NCBI RefSeq assembly: GCF_000738775.1
Contig: NZ_JPOC01000005.1
Location: 1 to 64,000, forward strand
Reading direction: 5' to 3'
Source: Prescottella defluvii
Lineage (GTDB): Bacteria; Actinomycetota; Actinomycetes; Mycobacteriales; Mycobacteriaceae
Length of the DNA stretch: 64,000 bases
Both the position numbers and the translations under genes were made by a program. Below the pieces are notes generated by a model. It saw only the letters and a list, made by a program, of their open reading frames with translations. It did no database searches and was not told where the DNA came from. Below, piece after piece: positions 39,731 through 48,621 of this stretch. The first letter of the stretch is position 1; each line of letters opens with the position of its first letter.

Positions 39731-41329
39731 GTGTCCGAGATCAAGAGAAGGTCGTTCCTGACCGCCGCTGCCGCCACCGCCGCGGGGATTGCACTGGCCG
39801 CGCCGGGCGGTGCCCACGCGGCCGGGATCGCTGCCCGCGTCGACCGGATTCCGGTCACTCGCGAGGACCACCGCGTGATCGTGATCGGCTCCGGCTTCGG
39901 CGGCGGCGTGACCGCGCTGCGGCTCGCGGAAGCAGGCGTGCAGGTGACCGTCCTGGAGCGCGGAATCCGCTGGCCGACAGGGCCGAACGCGACGACCTTC
40001 CCGAGCCCGACCGCTCCGGACAAGCGTGCGCTCTGGTACCGGTCCGCGCCGCAGCTGTTCGGCCGGCCGATCCTCGTGGAGCCCTTCACCGGTCTGATCG
40101 AGGCGGTTCCGGGCGACAACATCACCGCGCTGTGCGCGGCCGGCGTCGGCGGCGGCTCGCTGATCTACCAGGGCATGTCGCTGCAGCCGTCGGAGGCCGT
40201 GTTCACCACGCACTTCCCCGGCGGCATCGACTGGGCGGAGATGGAGCGGGTCCACTACCCCCGGGTCGCCCGGATGCTGGGGCTCGCGGTCGCACCCGAC
40301 GAACTGGTCGACAGTCCCAGCTACCTCGCACCGCGGACGTTCGCACAGAACGTCGAACGTGCCGGGCTGCCGCTGTCGAAGATCCCGATGCCGATCGACT
40401 GGAACTACGCCCTGGACGAGCTGCGCGGGCTGATGAAGCCGGCCTACACCAACGGCGACGGTGCGCTCGGCGTCAACAACGGCGGCAAGCACTCCGTCGA
40501 CGTCACCTACATCGCGGCCGCCGAGGCGACCGGGAGGGTGACGGTGCAGACGCTGCACGAGGTCACCGACGTCGAACGGGCACCGGACGGCCGCTGGACG
40601 GTGTTCGTGAACCGGATCGACACGACCGGCCGCGTGCTCGAGAACAAGATCCTCACCTCCGACGCGCTCGTCATGTCCGCCGGCAGCCTGAACACCACCA
40701 AGATGCTGGTGCGGGCCGCCGCGCAGGGACGGATCTCCGACCTGCCCGACGCGCTGGGCGGCGGCTGGGGCACCAATGCCGACCGGATCTACGTGTGGAC
40801 CGACCCGACCCGCGAGTTCGGCGTCACGCAGGGCGGACCGGTCGTCTACGGCAGCCTCAACTGGGACGATCCGGCGACCGCCCACACCGTCATCCAGGCC
40901 TCGATCCCGTCGCTGTCGGTGGACGTGCGCAGCACCATGCTCGTCGGCTACGGCGTGAGCGACGGCCGCGGACGGTTCGAGTACGACCCTGCCAGCAGCG
41001 ACGCGGTACTGCGCTGGCCGCACGAGGGCGACCGGGCCATCCAGAACGGTCACATCGATCGGACGGTCCGCGCGATCGCCGGCCCGACGAGCATCCTCAC
41101 CGACACGAACGCGATCGTGCCGTCCACGTGGCATCCGCTGGGCGGCGCGAACATGGGCGCGGTCTGCGACCTCGAGGGCCGCGTCCACGGCCAGCGTGGG
41201 CTGTACGTCCTCGACGGCGCCCTGATGCCGGGCAACACCGCCGCGTGCAACCCGTCCATGACCATCGCCGCGGTCGCCGAGCGCGCCCTCGACCGCATCG
41301 TCGCGCACGACGTGGGCACGGTCATCTGA
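39731..41329 (+). CDS. choE: Cholesterol oxidase, GMC family (ChoE-like), Tat-exported
   Basis: This 532-aa flavoenzyme oxidises the 3-beta-hydroxyl of sterols and isomerises the double bond, producing H2O2. It has the GMC fold with FAD motif IGSGFGGGVTALRLAEAG (about residue 55) and the class I signature residues His468 (WHPLGG) and Asn507 (CNPSMT), 39 residues apart as in Streptomyces ChoA. The N-terminus is a Tat signal (KRRSFLTAAAATAAGIALA), so the enzyme is exported. The start is GTG at 39731. It is downstream of a TetR gene and upstream of two lipase genes. The resemblance is strongest to R. equi ChoE. Confidence 0.93.
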   Translation: MSEIKRRSFLTAAAATAAGIALAAPGGAHAAGIAARVDRIPVTREDHRVIVIGSGFGGGVTALRLAEAGVQVTVLERGIRWPTGPNATTFPSPTAPDKRALWYRSAPQLFGRPILVEPFTGLIEAVPGDNITALCAAGVGGGSLIYQGMSLQPSEAVFTTHFPGGIDWAEMERVHYPRVARMLGLAVAPDELVDSPSYLAPRTFAQNVERAGLPLSKIPMPIDWNYALDELRGLMKPAYTNGDGALGVNNGGKHSVDVTYIAAAEATGRVTVQTLHEVTDVERAPDGRWTVFVNRIDTTGRVLENKILTSDALVMSAGSLNTTKMLVRAAAQGRISDLPDALGGGWGTNADRIYVWTDPTREFGVTQGGPVVYGSLNWDDPATAHTVIQASIPSLSVDVRSTMLVGYGVSDGRGRFEYDPASSDAVLRWPHEGDRAIQNGHIDRTVRAIAGPTSILTDTNAIVPSTWHPLGGANMGAVCDLEGRVHGQRGLYVLDGALMPGNTAACNPSMTIAAVAERALDRIVAHDVGTVI

Positions 41330-41388
41330 CCGCCGCAGCCCCATCGCAGCCCCGTCGCAGCTCGAACTCCGGACCGAAAGGCCTGTCC

Positions 41389-42693
41389 ATGACCAGCTCT
41401 CGACCGCTCCGTTCCACCCTCGCGGCCCTGGGAGGCGCCGTCGCCGTCGCGCTCGCCGTCACGACGGCGGGGCCCGTGTCCGCCGCTCCCGCACCCGACT
41501 TCTACACGCCGCCGGCCGAGTTGCCGGCGACTGCGGGCGAGGTCGTCCGCGCGCAGCCGATGCCGGTGTTCGGCACACCCCCTGAAGCCGACGGCACCTG
41601 GCCTGTCGCAGCGCAACTGGTGATGTACACCTCGCGCCTGCAGGACGGCACGCCGACCGCGGTGACGGGCACCTTCATCGACAGCACGCACCCGTGGCGT
41701 GGCGGGGGCCCGCGGCCGACCGTCGTCATCGCGCCCGGCACGTCCGGGCAGGGCGACCAGTGCGCGATGTCGCGTGCGTTCCCCACCGGCCTGATCGCGG
41801 GTGTCGATCCGCTGTTCCTGTCGGCCAATCAGGAGGCACCGTCCGCAGCGCTGTGGTCGTCGCTGGGGGCGCGAGTGTTCGTGACGGACTACGTCGGCCT
41901 CGGCACACCCGGTGTCCACACCTACGTCAACCGGCTCGAGCAGGCGCATGCGGTGCTCGACGCCGCCCGCGCCGCGAACGCACTCAGCGGCGACGATGCG
42001 ACTCCGATTGCGCTGTGGGGCTATTCGCAGGGCGGCGGCGCCACCGCGGCCGCGGTCGAACTCGCCGCCTCGTACGCCCCCGAACTGAACATCAAGGGCG
42101 CCTGGGCCGGTGGTCCGACCGCCGATCTCGAGCAGGTACTGGCCCAGATCGACGGAAATCTCATCGGCGGCGCCATCGGCTTCGCGATCAACGGCTTCGT
42201 CGCGCGCTACCCGGACCTGCAGTCGGTGGTCGACGAGCGACTCACCCCCGAGGGCAGGGCGACGCTCGACGGCATCGCCACCGAATGCATCGCCGACATC
42301 ATCGTCGAACGCCCGTTCCTGCGGACGAGCGCCTACACGCGGGACGGCAGGCCCCTGCTCGACAACCTCCGCGACGTTCCCGAGGCCCTCGACGTGCTCC
42401 GCAAGCAACGCATCGGCACTGTCGCGCCCGACGTCCCGGTCCTGATCAGCAGCGGCCGCAACGACGACACCGTCCCCTACGGCCAGGCCCGACAGCTGGC
42501 CGTGGACTGGTGCGACCGCGGCGCGAACGTCACGTTCCGCACCAACGACCTGCCGCCGCTCGCACCGGGTACCACGTTCGGCAATCACTTCGGACCGCTG
42601 ATCGACGATGCATACGTCGACGGCGAACCCGTCCGCTACCTGCTCGACCGTCTCGACGATGTTCCGGTCGCGCCGGGCTGCAGCATCTCCTGA
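41389..42693 (+). CDS. Secreted LIP-family triacylglycerol lipase
   Basis: This 434-aa lipase has a Sec signal peptide (RSTLAALGGAVAVALAVTTAGPVSA) and a mature LIP-type alpha/beta-hydrolase. The nucleophile is in WGYSQGGG (about residue 200), preceded by FVTDYVGLGTPGVHTYVNR; the C-terminal GNHFGP is a candidate for the His. The ATG at 41389 follows AAAGG. It begins 59 bp after choE and is probably transcribed with it, giving a sterol- and lipid-ester-degrading pair. It converges on a second lipase of the same family. Confidence 0.92.
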   Translation: MTSSRPLRSTLAALGGAVAVALAVTTAGPVSAAPAPDFYTPPAELPATAGEVVRAQPMPVFGTPPEADGTWPVAAQLVMYTSRLQDGTPTAVTGTFIDSTHPWRGGGPRPTVVIAPGTSGQGDQCAMSRAFPTGLIAGVDPLFLSANQEAPSAALWSSLGARVFVTDYVGLGTPGVHTYVNRLEQAHAVLDAARAANALSGDDATPIALWGYSQGGGATAAAVELAASYAPELNIKGAWAGGPTADLEQVLAQIDGNLIGGAIGFAINGFVARYPDLQSVVDERLTPEGRATLDGIATECIADIIVERPFLRTSAYTRDGRPLLDNLRDVPEALDVLRKQRIGTVAPDVPVLISSGRNDDTVPYGQARQLAVDWCDRGANVTFRTNDLPPLAPGTTFGNHFGPLIDDAYVDGEPVRYLLDRLDDVPVAPGCSIS

Positions 42694-42703
42694 TCGAGCG
42701 TGA

Positions 42704-43849
42704 TCACAGTCGGTGCCGGACGAACGACGTGGAGTCCGGCAGCGACGCGGCCATGGTCCCGTCGTGGTTGGTGGGATAGGTCATGTAGGTGGCGTCGACG
42801 CCGGCCAGTCGCAGGTCGGCGATGAGCTTGAACGACAGCGGTGCCGGGACGACGGTGTCGAGCAGGCCCTGCGCGATGAACAGTGACCGGTCGTAGCCGC
42901 TGGTGGGCACGCCGAGATACTCGGTCATCGCCGCGTGCATGGGAGGTTCGCCGAGCGATCGGGTCAGCAGTTCACCCACGGAGACGCCCTTCACGGCCTC
43001 GGCCTGTTCCTGGTAGCAGAGGGTCTCGGCGGCGTCGACGAGCTGGCGGCCGCGCGGGGTGAGGTAGCTGTTCACGTCGACCTCGGGCATGGTCGCGCGC
43101 ATCCCGGCGAGGATGTACGTCGTGAACGAGGTCAGCCCGTCGAACCCGAGCGGCGGGATCCACGGGCCGCCGATCGAGAAGGCGTACTCGAGGTTCGACG
43201 GCGCGCCGGTGGTGACCGCGCCGCGGTAGTCGAGTTCGGGCGCGTAGCGGGTCGCCTGGTGGGCGGCGGCCAGCGCGGCGTGCCCACCCTGCGACTGCCC
43301 GATCGCCATCCACCGTGGCGACAGCTCGGGCACCACCGCGCGCCCGGCCCGCACCATGTCGACCACGGCATTCGCCTCGGACGCACTCTCCAGGTACGGG
43401 TGCACACCGGGTGTGCCCAGTCCGATGTAGTCCGATGCGACGATCGCGTACCCCTGGGACAGCCAGTGCCCGAGGTAGTTCGCGTCGCGCGCCGACCGCG
43501 GATTCTGCGAGGGCGCACACGCGTCGCCGAGCCCGACCGTCCCGTGCGCCCACGACACCACCGGCCACCCGCCCTCCGGTGGAACGCCCTGAGGTACGAA
43601 CACGACCCCGGAACTCGACGCGGGACGCCCTGCCGCGTCCCGCGTCGTATACGTGAGGCGGTACTCACGCGCCGTCCCGGCCAATCCGAGCCCGGGCGGC
43701 AATGCCTCGACGGACTCGACGTGTCCGGGCGCGGTGTCCGCGGACACCACCCCGCCCGCCGACGCGGTGGCCGGCAGGAGCGCGGTGAGGGCGAGGACCG
43801 CCCCCACCGCTGTTGCGCGGCGCAATGACTGACGGCTCGATCGACGCAT
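42704..43849 (-). CDS. Secreted LIP-family lipase/esterase
   Basis: This 381-aa paralogue of the 8423-9622 lipase has a Sec signal peptide (ATAVGAVLALTALLPATASA) and blocks WAHGTVGLGDACAPS, IGLGTPGVHPYLES and the nucleophile IGQSQGGHAA (about residue 165). The C-terminal part contains the His/Asp triad candidates. The ATG at 43849 follows GGGGAG; earlier codons extend into noncoding sequence. It is convergent with the 41389-42693 lipase (10 bp apart) and lies downstream of ssb on the minus strand. Confidence 0.9.
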   Translation of the reverse strand: MRRSSRQSLRRATAVGAVLALTALLPATASAGGVVSADTAPGHVESVEALPPGLGLAGTAREYRLTYTTRDAAGRPASSSGVVFVPQGVPPEGGWPVVSWAHGTVGLGDACAPSQNPRSARDANYLGHWLSQGYAIVASDYIGLGTPGVHPYLESASEANAVVDMVRAGRAVVPELSPRWMAIGQSQGGHAALAAAHQATRYAPELDYRGAVTTGAPSNLEYAFSIGGPWIPPLGFDGLTSFTTYILAGMRATMPEVDVNSYLTPRGRQLVDAAETLCYQEQAEAVKGVSVGELLTRSLGEPPMHAAMTEYLGVPTSGYDRSLFIAQGLLDTVVPAPLSFKLIADLRLAGVDATYMTYPTNHDGTMAASLPDSTSFVRHRL

Positions 43850-43957
43850 GGCCCACTCCCCGTATGTCGCGAATATCCTGAACGGACGTTCGATCACCTT
43901 CGCAGACCGCGCGGGCCACCACGCGGCGATCCGCCGAATCCGTCGATCCGGTTCCGG

Positions 43958-44434
43958 CTAGCCGGCCAGCGATTCGACGCCGTCCCCGGCGGCGTCACCG
44001 ACGTCCTCACCGTCGTCGGCGTGGTCGGGTGACGACGTCGCGGCGTCGTCCGGCGACGGCGCGACCCGGATCCGCCACGATCGGTCGAGCTTGGCGGTGC
44101 AGCGCGCCAGGTCCGGCCCGATCGCGGTGGCCCGCATCTCGAGGTCGGACCGCGGCTCGCCGTCACGCGTCTTGTATTCGTTGGTGCGCAGTTCGCCGTG
44201 CGCGATGATCGGGTCGCCCTTCATGAGCGAGGCACCCACCCCCTGCACGAGCCGGCGCCAGCAGCTCACCGTCAGGTACAGCGTCGCGCCGTCGGTCCAT
44301 TCACCCGTCTCGCGGTCCCGTCGGCGCACGTTGCTCGCCATCCGGAAGCTCATCACTTCCTCACCGGACGTCGTCTCCCGCTTCACCGGATCGGTGATGA
44401 CGGTGCCCACGACCGTGCCGTGTGTCTCGTACAT
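43958..44434 (-). CDS. Single-stranded DNA-binding protein (SsbB paralogue)
   Basis: This 158-aa SSB-type OB-fold protein binds single-stranded DNA. The N-terminal OB block is THGTVVGTVITDPVKRETTSGEEVMSFRMASNVRRRDRETGEW; LYLTVSCWRRLVQGVGASLMKGDPIIAHGELRTNEYKTRDG is the classic core. The C-terminal tail is acidic (DDAATSSPDHADDGEDVGDAAGDG) but lacks the usual DIPF end, which marks a secondary SSB. It corresponds to Rv2478c. The ATG at 44434 follows GAGGGGG. A hairpin at 44478-44510 separates it from the upstream oxidase-assembly gene. Confidence 0.9.
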   Translation of the reverse strand: MYETHGTVVGTVITDPVKRETTSGEEVMSFRMASNVRRRDRETGEWTDGATLYLTVSCWRRLVQGVGASLMKGDPIIAHGELRTNEYKTRDGEPRSDLEMRATAIGPDLARCTAKLDRSWRIRVAPSPDDAATSSPDHADDGEDVGDAAGDGVESLAG

Positions 44435-44477
44435 CTGTTGCCCCCTCGCGTCTCACACCCTGTCGTCCCCGGAACGG

Positions 44478-44510
44478 CGAACGCACCGCCCGATCGGGAC
44501 GGTGCGTTCG
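44478..44510 (-). terminator. Hairpin upstream of ssb
   Basis: CGAACGCACCG pairs with CGGTGCGTTCG (11 bp) around CCCGATCGGGA, which can extend the stem. It lies between the ctaG/copD gene and ssb on the minus strand and probably ends the upstream transcript. Confidence 0.65.
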
Positions 44511-44629
44511 ACGATGCCGTGGATTCGGGCCCGAATCCGGGCCGGGACGGATCTGTGGACGAACCGGAGTCGTATCCACAGCCTCGCCCTGGAGCCGGGT
44601 TCGGCGACGGTTCGTGTCGTGCCGGTGTG

Positions 44630-46660
44630 CTATCGACCGGCCTCACGTTCGCGGCGGGCCAGTTCGGCGAACATCGCGTTGTGTGCGGCCAGTTCGGCGT
44701 CGTCGTCGCGGTCGGCGGCCCGGTCGACACGCTTGGCGGTCTTCTGGTCGCTGCGCGACCACTGCACCAGCAGCGCGAGCATGACGAGCACCAGCGGCAC
44801 CTCGCCGGTGGCCCACGCGATGGAGCCGCCCAGCTGCTGGTCCTCGAGCAGGTCGGCGTTCCAGTCCAGACCCAGCGAGCGGTAGAACGTCCCGCCCATG
44901 ACCGTGCCCATGCTCATGAGCGTGACGCCGAAGAACGCGTGGAACGGCAACGATCCGAACACCATGGCCAGCTTGGTGATGGGCTGCAACTGCCGCGGCG
45001 CCGGGTCGACGCCGATGACGACCCAGTAGAACAGGTACCCGCTGAGGATGAAGTGCACGTTCATCAGCAGGTGCGCGGTGTGGCTGTCGACGTTCGCACC
45101 GAAGATGCCGCCGAGGTACAGCGCGTAGAAGCCTCCGACGAACAGCACCGACGCGACGATCGGCTGGGTGAGGAAACGCGAGATCGGGCTGTGCAGGAAC
45201 GCGAGCAGCCACTCGCGGGGACCCGGCACCCCGTCCTTGCCGGCCGGGCGCAGCGCCCGCAGCGCGAGGGTGAACGGGCCGCCGAGTGCCAGCAGCACCG
45301 GTGCGAGCATCGACAGTGCCATGTGCCCACCCATGTGGACACTGAACATCGCCGTGGCGTACCGGCCGACGCCCGACGAGGTGGCGATCAGCAGCACGAC
45401 GCAGCCGCTGATCCATGCGATCGTGCGTCCGACGGGCCAACTGTCGCCGCGCTTGCGCAGCGTGCGCAGCCCGACGATGTACAGCACCGCGAGGATGATC
45501 GCGGCCGTGCCGAAGATCAGGTCGAAGCGCCAGTCCAGCGCGAGACGCGCGAAGGTCGGCGGGCCGTCCAAGTTGTAGCCGAGTTCCACCTCGGTGATGG
45601 TCGGCAGCGTGGCCGGCGGGGGCGGCGGGGTCCGGCCGAGGCCGACCGCGATGCCGATCGTCGCGGCGAACACGAGGGCCTCGGCGCCGGCGAACCGGAT
45701 GAGGGCGCCCCGGGATTCCGGGTCGGCGGCGAGCGCGGGCAGGGCCCGACGGCGCTGCATCCACCCGAAGACGCCGAGCAGGACCAGCGCGACGACCTTG
45801 GCGACGATCAGGCGGCCGTAGGTCGTGGTGAACAGGTCGTCGAGCGGCAGGCGCACGAGCGCGTTGATGACACCGCTCAGGGCCATCGCGACGAAGCAGA
45901 TGGTCGCCACGAACGAGAACCGGCGCGCCGCGACGTCGGTGTACGCCCCGCGGCGCCGGGCGTGTGCGAGGAGAGCGAACAGGCCACCGGCCCAGAACGC
46001 CGCCCCGACGACATGCCAGATCAGGCTGTTGGTCGCGATGTCGTGCGAACCGCCGGACGACGAGTGTCCGGTGAGTGCGAGCGGCATCATCGTCGCGACG
46101 CTCAGCGCCAGCAGGAACGGCGTCCACGACCAGCGCAGCACGATCCGTGACAGGACCGCGAGCACGACGGCGAGGATCGCTGTCCACTGCCACGCGACGG
46201 CGGTCTCGACCTGCCCCATCGCGGAGAACAGGTTGGCCGGCTTCACCGCCTCCGAGAACGGCTGCCCGGACGTGTCGGACAGTGTCAGCGGCACCAGGAC
46301 CGCCGAGCACACTGCCCACACGAGGGCCGCAGCGGAGGCGGTCCGGATCGCACGGTAGCCGTCGACGTCGAGGACGCCGGATTTCTGCGGCGGGACCATG
46401 AACGCCGCGAACAGGAGGGAGCCGACCGCGATGACGGCGGCGACCTCGCTGACCGCGCGCAGCGCGGGTAGGCCGTACGTGGTGAGGGGGCCCGGGTCCG
46501 GGATGCCCATCAAGACCAGCGCCTGGGATGCGGACATCGCCACGACGAGCGCGGCGACGATCCCGGCGAGGACTCCGCTGACCGCGTAGACGACGCCGGA
46601 TCCTGATCGGGGGGAGCTGACGGGAGCGTGGTCGGACTGCTCGCGCAGGGGTGTTGCCAT
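44630..46660 (-). CDS. Copper resistance D (CopD) / cytochrome c oxidase assembly CtaG fusion
   Basis: This 676-aa polytopic protein fuses an N-terminal CopD-type domain (about residues 1-330; about eight predicted helices, with the VKPANLFSAMGQVETAVAWQW and HSSSGGSHDIATNSLIWHVVGAAFWAGG blocks) to a C-terminal CtaG-type domain (about 330-640; VHMGGHMALSMLAPVLLALG, LLMNVHFILSGYLFYW, PFHAFFGVTLMSM) with conserved His residues. It resembles Rv0102. Such proteins supply copper for heme-copper oxidase assembly in the cytoplasmic membrane. The ATG at 46660 is preferred as the start of a helix-free N-terminus. It begins 17 bp after coxE and is probably in the same transcript. Confidence 0.9.
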   Translation of the reverse strand: MATPLREQSDHAPVSSPRSGSGVVYAVSGVLAGIVAALVVAMSASQALVLMGIPDPGPLTTYGLPALRAVSEVAAVIAVGSLLFAAFMVPPQKSGVLDVDGYRAIRTASAAALVWAVCSAVLVPLTLSDTSGQPFSEAVKPANLFSAMGQVETAVAWQWTAILAVVLAVLSRIVLRWSWTPFLLALSVATMMPLALTGHSSSGGSHDIATNSLIWHVVGAAFWAGGLFALLAHARRRGAYTDVAARRFSFVATICFVAMALSGVINALVRLPLDDLFTTTYGRLIVAKVVALVLLGVFGWMQRRRALPALAADPESRGALIRFAGAEALVFAATIGIAVGLGRTPPPPPATLPTITEVELGYNLDGPPTFARLALDWRFDLIFGTAAIILAVLYIVGLRTLRKRGDSWPVGRTIAWISGCVVLLIATSSGVGRYATAMFSVHMGGHMALSMLAPVLLALGGPFTLALRALRPAGKDGVPGPREWLLAFLHSPISRFLTQPIVASVLFVGGFYALYLGGIFGANVDSHTAHLLMNVHFILSGYLFYWVVIGVDPAPRQLQPITKLAMVFGSLPFHAFFGVTLMSMGTVMGGTFYRSLGLDWNADLLEDQQLGGSIAWATGEVPLVLVMLALLVQWSRSDQKTAKRVDRAADRDDDAELAAHNAMFAELARREREAGR

Positions 46661-46677
46661 ACCGACAAGGGTAGGAC

Positions 46678-47934
46678 CTACGACAATCTGTCGGACTTGC
46701 CCCTCACCCGAGCGCGGGCGCGCGCGACTCGGTCGTTCCGGGCGACGGTGGTCAGCATTTCTCCGAGCGCCGCGACGGTGTGGGCCGAGAGGAAGTCGTC
46801 GCAGTGCGGCAACGCCGCGGCCATCGAACCGGCGGTCGGCTCGAATCCTGCTGCCCCGGCACGGGGATTGAGCCACACCACCCGGTGGGCCCGGCGGTGA
46901 ATGCGGGCGACGGCGCGGGCCAGGTCGGCGGGATCGTCACTGTCCCAGCCGTCCGACGCGACGATCACGACGGCGCCCCGCAGCGCGCTTCCGTGTGGTG
47001 AGGACAACAGTGCGGCGAGGCTGCCGGCGATGTGGGTGCCGCCGAATCGGTCGACGACACGCTCGCTGGCACGCGCGACGGCCACGTCCGCGCTTCGGTG
47101 CGCGAGGACGGGCGTCAGCCGGGTCAGGTGGGTCGAGAAGGCGAACACCTCCGCGTTGCCCCGCACGACCGCGGCCCGCATCAGGTGCACGTACACGTCG
47201 GCGTACCCGTGCATGGACCGGCTCACGTCGCACAGCAGCACGATCCGCCGCCGCCGCTCGCGCGGCCGGCACCGCACCAGCCGGACGGGTTCGAAGCCGG
47301 TGCCGCGGGCCCGGCGGATGGTGGCCCGCAGATCCACCCGGCCGTGCCGGTGCGGTTCGTGGCGGCGGCCCGGCCGGCGGGGCCAGTCCGGTTCGGTCTG
47401 TTCCAGCCAGCGACCCAGCCGGCGCAGGTCGTCGTCACGTAACAGCCCGAACGGTTCGTCGGCGATCGCCTCGATCGGGCTCGGCAGCCGCAACGTCACC
47501 GCGGTGGTCTCGTCGCCCCCGCCCGGATCCGGCGGCGGGGCCGCGGTGGCGTCGAGGGTCGCCCACGGCGGCGCGCCCCGCGACCGGGGCCCGGGCGCCG
47601 CTGACCCGTCGTCGGCTCCCCCGCCGGCGCGGGTCCGCTTCGTGTGCGGGGCCGAGGCGCGGGCGGCGGGGTCGAGCGCGAGTACCGCGTCGTCGAACAC
47701 CGCCGCGAAGACCGCGTCGAACCGCTCGATGTCGGTGTGCCGGCCGACGAGGCTGACCCGAGCCGTCCAGTACAGCCGTCGCCGGCCGGTGGGTGGCAGC
47801 ACCCGCAGCGCCTCGGTGAACCGCGCGGCGCCGCTCGCCGAGACGTCGACCCCGGCGCGGCGGGCGCGGGTGACGAGCGCGACGGCGAACGCCGCGAGGT
47901 CGACACCGCGCAGCAGGACCGCGGATCCGGTCAC
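46678..47934 (-). CDS. coxE: VWA-domain protein CoxE (CO dehydrogenase maturation)
   Basis: This 418-aa protein has a C-terminal von Willebrand factor A domain with a metal-ion site DVSRSM (about residue 225) and the VVIVASDGWDSDD block, plus an N-terminal region with Arg/Gly-rich linkers. CoxE works with the AAA+ protein CoxD to mature the Mo-Cu active site. The GTG at 47934 overlaps the coxG stop (GTGA), so the genes are coupled. It is the last cox gene; the CopD-CtaG gene begins 17 bp later. Position and pairing identify it with good confidence. Confidence 0.9.
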   Translation of the reverse strand: MTGSAVLLRGVDLAAFAVALVTRARRAGVDVSASGAARFTEALRVLPPTGRRRLYWTARVSLVGRHTDIERFDAVFAAVFDDAVLALDPAARASAPHTKRTRAGGGADDGSAAPGPRSRGAPPWATLDATAAPPPDPGGGDETTAVTLRLPSPIEAIADEPFGLLRDDDLRRLGRWLEQTEPDWPRRPGRRHEPHRHGRVDLRATIRRARGTGFEPVRLVRCRPRERRRRIVLLCDVSRSMHGYADVYVHLMRAAVVRGNAEVFAFSTHLTRLTPVLAHRSADVAVARASERVVDRFGGTHIAGSLAALLSSPHGSALRGAVVIVASDGWDSDDPADLARAVARIHRRAHRVVWLNPRAGAAGFEPTAGSMAAALPHCDDFLSAHTVAALGEMLTTVARNDRVARARARVRGKSDRLS

Positions 47935-48584
47935 GTCCGCCGGGACCGCAATATCGCGAAGACGACGACGGCGGCGACCACCGCGACGATCCACGGCGTC
48001 GCGCGCCGGGCCGCCGACCCGCCGGCCAACTCGATCAGGTCGATGGGCTGCACCTGAGAAGACGCTGGAGGCGCTGTCGGCGCTGCCGGCGACACGGTCC
48101 CGACCGGCATGGATGCCGGCGCGACGTCCGGTTCAGCTCCGCCGGCCGCGAGCTTGCCCTGAAGGGACGCCGCGAACTGGCCCATCAGCTTCTCCGACAC
48201 CTGCGCGATCATGCCGCTGCCGAACTGGGCCAGTTTGCCGACGATCTTCATGTCGGTGTCCACCGTGACGCGGGTGGCGCCGCCGTCCTCGTGCAGGCGG
48301 GCGGTGATGGTGGCCGACGCGTTGCCGCTGCCGCGCTTCTCCCGGCCGCGGGCGTCGATCACCGCGGTGTGCGAGTTCTCGTCCTTCTCGGTGAACGACG
48401 CCCGGCCGGCGAACTCACTCGTCACTGGACCGACCTTGATCTTCACGGTGCCGAGGTAGTCGTCGCCCTCCCGTCCGGTCATCGTGGCACCGGGCAGCAG
48501 TGGGGCGATGCCCTCGAGATCGGTGAGGATCTCCCACGCCCGGTCTATCGGTGCGTCGACGGTGAACTGATCTGCGATCTTCAT
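47931..48584 (-). CDS. coxG: CoxG, SRPBCC domain membrane recruitment factor
   Basis: This 217-aa protein has an N-terminal SRPBCC/polyketide-cyclase-like domain of about 150 residues (MKIADQFTVDAPIDRAWEIL, LPGATMTGREGDDYLG, KVGPVTSEFAG) and a Pro/Ala-rich linker ending in one transmembrane helix (TPWIVAVVAAVVVFAILRS). CoxG is reported to attach CO dehydrogenase to the membrane or respiratory chain. The ATG at 48584 follows GAGAGG. It overlaps coxE by 4 bp and follows coxD by 37 bp. Confidence 0.92.
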   Translation of the reverse strand: MKIADQFTVDAPIDRAWEILTDLEGIAPLLPGATMTGREGDDYLGTVKIKVGPVTSEFAGRASFTEKDENSHTAVIDARGREKRGSGNASATITARLHEDGGATRVTVDTDMKIVGKLAQFGSGMIAQVSEKLMGQFAASLQGKLAAGGAEPDVAPASMPVGTVSPAAPTAPPASSQVQPIDLIELAGGSAARRATPWIVAVVAAVVVFAILRSRRT

Positions 48585-48621
48585 GCCGGTCCTCTCGGTG
48601 CTGTCGGTGGTGTCGGTGGTG

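Noticed and set aside
39731-42693. Reading choE and the first lipase as a single fused protein
   Set aside because: choE has its own stop at 41329 and the lipase has a separate ribosome-binding site and signal peptide.
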